A stretch of 9,622 nt of DNA from Candidatus Altarchaeales archaeon (GTDB lineage Archaea; Altiarchaeota; Altiarchaeia; IMC4; SCGC-AAA252-I15): positions 1 through 9,622 of the forward strand of contig WJJK01000072.1 in assembly GCA_014729705.1 (NCBI GenBank). Reading direction: 5' to 3'. The translations under genes were made by a program, and so were the position numbers. Every line of letters starts with the position of its first letter. The stretch's first letter is position 1. The notes under the pieces were generated by a model that saw only the letters and a program-made list of their open reading frames with translations, did no database searches and was not told the DNA's origin. This document shows, one piece after another, positions 7,123 to 9,622 of this stretch.

Positions 7123-7136
7123 CATAAAAAAAATTT
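7123..7136 (+). promoter_or_regulatory. TATA-like promoter element of the uS15-Pcc1-eS1 operon
   Basis: An A-rich CATAAAAAAAATTT block is centred about 25 nt before the uS15 ATG at 7155, placing the predicted transcription start at or next to the ATG. No SD precedes that ATG. An alternative is TTTATAAG at 7089-7096, which would give a leader of roughly 35 nt. Confidence 0.4.
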
Positions 7137-7154
7137 AGTTTTGTTTGATTTATT

Positions 7155-7613
7155 ATGGCTCGTATGCATGCCAGAAGAAGAGGGAAATCGGGTTCCAAAA
7201 ACCCGTATTTAGGCGAGAAGCCTGAGTGGGTGTCCTACAGCGACAAGGAGGTCGCTGATTTAGTGGTGAAACTCGGCAAGGAGGGTAAGCCTGCCAGCAT
7301 CATCGGACTCATCCTCCGGGATCAGTATGGTATTCCCAGTGTTTCTCAGGTGACGGGGCAGAAGATCCAGCGTATTCTGGCGGACAATGATTTAAGCCCG
7401 AAACTCCCTGAAGACCTCAATAATTTAATTAAAAAAGCCTTGAACCTGCATGAGCACATGGAGAAACACCCCACAGACAAACACAATAAAAGGGGTTTGT
7501 TGTTGTGTGAAAGCAAAATCAAAAGGCTTGTGAAATACTATAAAAAGAAGAAGGTGCTGCCCTCTGACTGGCGTTATAGTCCGGAGAAGGCTAAGCTTTT
7601 GGTGACTAAATAA
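7155..7613 (+). CDS. rps15: Small-subunit ribosomal protein uS15 (archaeal S15)
   Basis: A primary 16S rRNA-binding protein of the 30S platform. The 152 residues fit the archaeal/eukaryotic form, which is longer at the N-terminus than the roughly 89-residue bacterial protein. The basic start MARMHARRRGKSGS is typical of archaeal uS15, as is the YSDKEV segment (28-33). The conserved uS15 core covers about residues 88-148: the helix with LNLHEHMEKHPTDKHNKRGL, then the basic SKIKRLVKYYKKKK region and the WRYSPEKA end. It is first in an operon: its TAA overlaps the Pcc1 ATG by one base, and the Pcc1 SD lies in its last codons. The order after it (Pcc1, eS1) is common in archaea. Confidence 0.97.
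   Translation: MARMHARRRGKSGSKNPYLGEKPEWVSYSDKEVADLVVKLGKEGKPASIIGLILRDQYGIPSVSQVTGQKIQRILADNDLSPKLPEDLNNLIKKALNLHEHMEKHPTDKHNKRGLLLCESKIKRLVKYYKKKKVLPSDWRYSPEKAKLLVTK
7601..7605 (+). promoter_or_regulatory. Shine-Dalgarno site GGTGA for pcc1
   Basis: GGTGA lies within the final codons of uS15, 7 nt before the pcc1 ATG at 7613. Together with the TAATG stop/start overlap it indicates translational coupling. Confidence 0.65.
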
Positions 7614-7834
7614 TGATAAAAGCTGAATTAACGTTGGATTCACAGAACCCCTCAGCAGTGTCTCAGGCACTGGAAGTCGACAACATACAGTCTGAAGGCT
7701 TAACCGTCTCTTGCCAGCCTGAAGATAATTCAATAATCTTTAACGTTAAAACCGAATCGGTTTCAACTTTAATCGCCACCTTAGACGACCTAATTAAGTG
7801 TCATAAAGCCGCAGGAGGTGCCTTAGATGGTTAA
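7613..7834 (+). CDS. pcc1: KEOPS complex subunit Pcc1
   Basis: A small subunit (73 aa) of the KEOPS complex, which makes N6-threonylcarbamoyladenosine (t6A) at position 37 of ANN-decoding tRNAs. Pcc1 dimerises and binds the Kae1 catalytic subunit. The pattern fits the family: an N-terminal strand (IKAELTL), an Ala-containing helix leading to the LEVDN turn, a central strand pair (GLTVSC and SIIFNVKTES), and a C-terminal helix beginning with STLIATLDDLI. Length is slightly short for the family. The protein has no catalytic motif of its own, so the call rests on this pattern and on position between uS15 and eS1, where archaeal pcc1 is often found. It overlaps uS15 by 1 base and eS1 by 8 bases. 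No other KEOPS gene is in the window. Confidence 0.85.
   Translation: MIKAELTLDSQNPSAVSQALEVDNIQSEGLTVSCQPEDNSIIFNVKTESVSTLIATLDDLIKCHKAAGGALDG
7814..7820 (+). promoter_or_regulatory. Strong Shine-Dalgarno site GGAGGTG for eS1
   Basis: GGAGGTG lies inside the 3' end of pcc1, 6 nt before the ATG at 7827. It is the strongest SD in the window and may raise eS1 output above that of the upstream Pcc1. Confidence 0.75.
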
Positions 7835-8390
7835 ACGCGTAAGCAACTGGAAGAAGAAGAACCTATTCACCCTATATGCCCCCGACAACTTCGAAGCCCG
7901 CGAAATAGGGAAGTCGGTGGCCTACACACCCGCCGAGCTTGAGGGGCGTACGGTGCGCGCAAGCCTCGCTGATTTAACGGGGGACCGCGGCAAACAACAC
8001 ATGAAACTGGTTTTTGAGGTGACTGATGTGAAGAAAGACAAAGCCGAAACCCGCCTCAAAAAATTCTATATACCCGGATCCTACCTAAACTATAAGGTGA
8101 GGAAAGGCAACACCAAGGTAGACTACATCAATGATTTGGACATAAAAGACGCGGTGCTCCGCGTTAAACTGATGGTTTTGTCCCGTTGGTACATGAGTCA
8201 AAGCCAGAAAAAAGAAGTCTCAAAGATAGTTCGGGAAAGCCTTAACTCCCATAAAAACAACACCGCCGAAGACTTCATGCAGATGACTTTATTCGGTAAA
8301 CTGGGCACCGAAATATACAAGAAAACCCGTAAAGTAATACCCATCACCCGCGTGGAAGTGCATCACGTTGATGTGAAGAAAAGGAAGTAA
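7827..8390 (+). CDS. rps3ae: Small-subunit ribosomal protein eS1 (S3Ae)
   Basis: A 30S ribosomal protein restricted to archaea and eukaryotes, located near the mRNA exit region. The 187 residues are near the archaeal size. The N-terminus reads VSNWKKKNLFTLYAPDNF, a family hallmark (the W-K-K-K-x-x-F/Y-x-x-x-A-P element). It is followed by the GKSVAYTPAELEGRTVRASLADLTGD block (residues 28-53), which matches the family's G-R-T-x-x-x-S-L-x-D-L-T-x-D pattern, then a basic beta region with YIPGSYLNYKVRKG and a helical C-terminal part ending VHHVDVKKRK. Start is fixed by the strong SD. It overlaps pcc1 by 8 nt and is the last gene of the operon; only 6 bp separate its stop from the convergent unknown gene. 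Confidence 0.96.
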   Translation: MVKRVSNWKKKNLFTLYAPDNFEAREIGKSVAYTPAELEGRTVRASLADLTGDRGKQHMKLVFEVTDVKKDKAETRLKKFYIPGSYLNYKVRKGNTKVDYINDLDIKDAVLRVKLMVLSRWYMSQSQKKEVSKIVRESLNSHKNNTAEDFMQMTLFGKLGTEIYKKTRKVIPITRVEVHHVDVKKRK

Positions 8391-8396
8391 ACGGGT

Positions 8397-8792
8397 TTAG
8401 GCGACGTCCACTAACACTATTTTCTCGGAGAGTCTTTTGAAGCAAGGCGTCTTTGAAACTAATTCAAGCACCTTCTCTGGGAGGCACTTCGCCTTCGAAT
8501 TCAAAACCAGGACCACGTATTCAGGATCTAACACGAGGTTCTTTATCAAGTGTTTATATACGTCTTCTAAGACTCCGAACTCGAGGTTGAAGGTCGTGTT
8601 TGGCTCAATCCAGGCAAGATCAACCGAACCGTAATCCCAAAGATAACGAACCACCGCAGCGTTAACGGAGGCAGTGTATCCCTGGCTCTCCCCCAGACAC
8701 TTGTAGTAGTCGATTATCGCCTGCCGGTAACCCAACTGACTTTCCTTAACGTGTTTCTTCAACTCCCCGACGTCAGATACCAAGTGTTTCAT
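8397..8792 (-). CDS. Unknown 131-aa protein, possible PD-(D/E)XK-like fold
   Basis: I do not recognise this family. The N-terminal half (about residues 1-52) looks helical: a KxxVKxSQLGYRQAIIDYYK helix followed by a second helix with VNAAVVRYLW. Then comes a D58-LAWIE-turn-FNLEFG pattern (Asp58, Glu71), a helix with LEDVYKHLIKNL, a strand EYVVLVLNSKA, and a C-terminal strand KIVLVDV. Helix, D-turn-E hairpin, helix and strand recall restriction-endonuclease-like folds, but the usual Lys after the Glu is replaced (E-F-G), so activity is uncertain. It has three Cys (32, 103, 117) and no clear zinc site. Its ATG overlaps the upstream NnrD stop (ATGA), with a weak AGGGAT SD about 6 nt before it, so it is translated together with NnrD. 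That the frame is a real gene is well supported; the function is not. Confidence 0.8.
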   Translation of the reverse strand: MKHLVSDVGELKKHVKESQLGYRQAIIDYYKCLGESQGYTASVNAAVVRYLWDYGSVDLAWIEPNTTFNLEFGVLEDVYKHLIKNLVLDPEYVVLVLNSKAKCLPEKVLELVSKTPCFKRLSEKIVLVDVA

Positions 8793-9622
8793 AGGAAATC
8801 CCTACAGTATTTGATTGCAGACGGAATAGATTCCACGACATCCTGTGGTGTGAGGCTTTCCATGTAGAAGTCCCTTGCCAGATCCCCCGCATACCCGGTG
8901 AGGAAAACCCCCGCACACGATGAGAGATAGGGGTCCTTGTTTTGAGCGAGTAAACCGCCTACCGCCCCCGCCAACACGTCCCCTGTGCCTCCTTTAGTCA
9001 TGTAGGCGTTGCCGGTTTTATTAAACCTAGTGATTTGACCGTCTGATACGATATCCTCCGCCCCCTTCAACACAACAACGCACCCATATTTCTTAGCCTG
9101 CTGCTCAACCAGAGTACTTATATCCCCCTCAACCTCAACCCCGAATAAGGCCTTAAACTCCTTTGAATGCGGTGTTACTACCATGTTTTCTCCAACCCAA
9201 TCGACTTCAACAAGTGTTAGGGCGTCTGCATCCAAGATCGCGGGTTTGTCGACTTGTGTTAAAAGTTTTTTTAAGGCGGCTTTGGATTCCTTCCCCCGGC
9301 CTAAACCGTTGCCTAAAGCTAAGGCGTCGAATCTCTGGTTCAATATATCCTCGACATCGGATTCCTTAAGGGATTCACTTGATTTAAGCGGCGTCACAAG
9401 CAGGTTGGGGTCGGTGTGCATGTGGTCGGCTACGTATTGGGGTACGCAGAGGTTCACAATGTCGCAGCCTACAGCCGAAGCCCCCCATCCCACTAATGTG
9501 GGGGTTCCAACATAGTTTCTGCTTCCCCCCACCACCAGAAGTCTTCCGAAATCGCCTTTATGGTTTTTTGCGATCCTCTTTGGGATGGCGTATAATACGT
9601 CTCCAGGCCCACAGTATTTCTC
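8789..9622 (-). CDS. nnrD: ADP-dependent NAD(P)H-hydrate dehydratase (5' end beyond right edge)
   Basis: A ribokinase-fold repair enzyme that dehydrates (S)-NAD(P)HX back to NAD(P)H using ADP (family CARKD/YjeF C-terminal domain). The frame is open to the window edge and encodes 277 visible residues; the GTG at 9533-9535 is an internal Val, because the family motif HKGDFGRLLVVGGS runs across it. Other marks are GNGLGRG (9303-9323), LDADAL (9222-9239), VVTPHSKEF (9156-9182), VVLKGAE (9057-9077) and the nucleotide/catalytic loop KGGTGDVLAG (8967-8996), whose Asp is the active-site residue. The visible start reads YCGPGDVLYAIPKR. In many archaeal proteins a GPGD segment joins an N-terminal NnrE epimerase domain to NnrD, so the complete gene may be a bifunctional Nnr. 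It is translationally coupled to the 131-aa protein downstream. Confidence 0.93.
   Translation of the reverse strand, partial: EKYCGPGDVLYAIPKRIAKNHKGDFGRLLVVGGSRNYVGTPTLVGWGASAVGCDIVNLCVPQYVADHMHTDPNLLVTPLKSSESLKESDVEDILNQRFDALALGNGLGRGKESKAALKKLLTQVDKPAILDADALTLVEVDWVGENMVVTPHSKEFKALFGVEVEGDISTLVEQQAKKYGCVVVLKGAEDIVSDGQITRFNKTGNAYMTKGGTGDVLAGAVGGLLAQNKDPYLSSCAGVFLTGYAGDLARDFYMESLTPQDVVESIPSAIKYCRDFL

Noticed and set aside
7005..7154. A tRNA or other structured RNA gene in the recJ-uS15 gap
   Set aside because: No cloverleaf, T-loop consensus or strong long stem could be found; only T runs and promoter-like boxes are visible.
9533..9535. GTG as start of nnrD
   Set aside because: Codons upstream to the edge encode the family motif HKGDFGRLL continuous with VVGGS, so the gene extends past the window.
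1..9622. CRISPR array, insertion sequence, integrase or defence island
   Set aside because: No spaced direct repeats, terminal inverted repeats, transposase or integrase motifs were seen; composition is even and genes are mostly housekeeping.

Overview
The window is archaeal chromosomal DNA, about 48% G+C by eye and almost entirely coding. The archaeal markers are ribosomal proteins uS15 (152 aa, long archaeal form) and eS1/S3Ae, the KEOPS subunit Pcc1, a stand-alone archaeal RecJ-like DHH/DHHA1 nuclease, and GGTGA-type Shine-Dalgarno (SD) sites. First genes of transcription units have TATA-like boxes placed for leaderless mRNAs. I cannot place the organism below domain level with confidence.

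Layout. (1) 2-2732, + strand: the 3' part of a PfkB-family sugar/nucleoside kinase (cut by the left edge), a 367-aa multi-pass membrane protein resembling archaeal DUF7544/DUF4013-type proteins, and an ArgC/LysY-type N-acetyl-aminoacyl-phosphate reductase. Gaps are 6 and 1 bp, so this is probably one operon. (2) 2729-5515, - strand: a 928-aa protein with two Cdc48/Vps4-type AAA+ ATPase modules behind an unusual N-terminal region of about 310 residues. Its stop codon overlaps the argC stop in a shared CTAG. (3) 5516-5606: a 91-bp divergent promoter region with a TATA-like box for each side. (4) 5607-8390, + strand: RecJ-like nuclease, a T-rich 150-bp gap, then the tightly coupled uS15-Pcc1-eS1 operon. 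(5) 8397-9622, - strand: an ADP-dependent NAD(P)H-hydrate dehydratase (NnrD; its 5' end lies beyond the right edge) overlapping by ATGA an unrecognised 131-aa protein that may have a PD-(D/E)XK-like fold.

Working together: the RecJ/uS15/Pcc1/eS1 block joins nucleic-acid processing, tRNA t6A modification and small ribosomal subunit synthesis, a grouping familiar in archaea. The NnrD pair concerns repair of damaged NAD(P)H plus an unknown partner. The most novel item is the double AAA+ protein. Its catalytic residues are intact in both rings, both pore loops lack the usual aromatic residue, each ATPase module carries the same W/SGE/YPEL tail, and its N-terminus is not the Cdc48 N domain. It may define a distinct archaeal AAA+ family.
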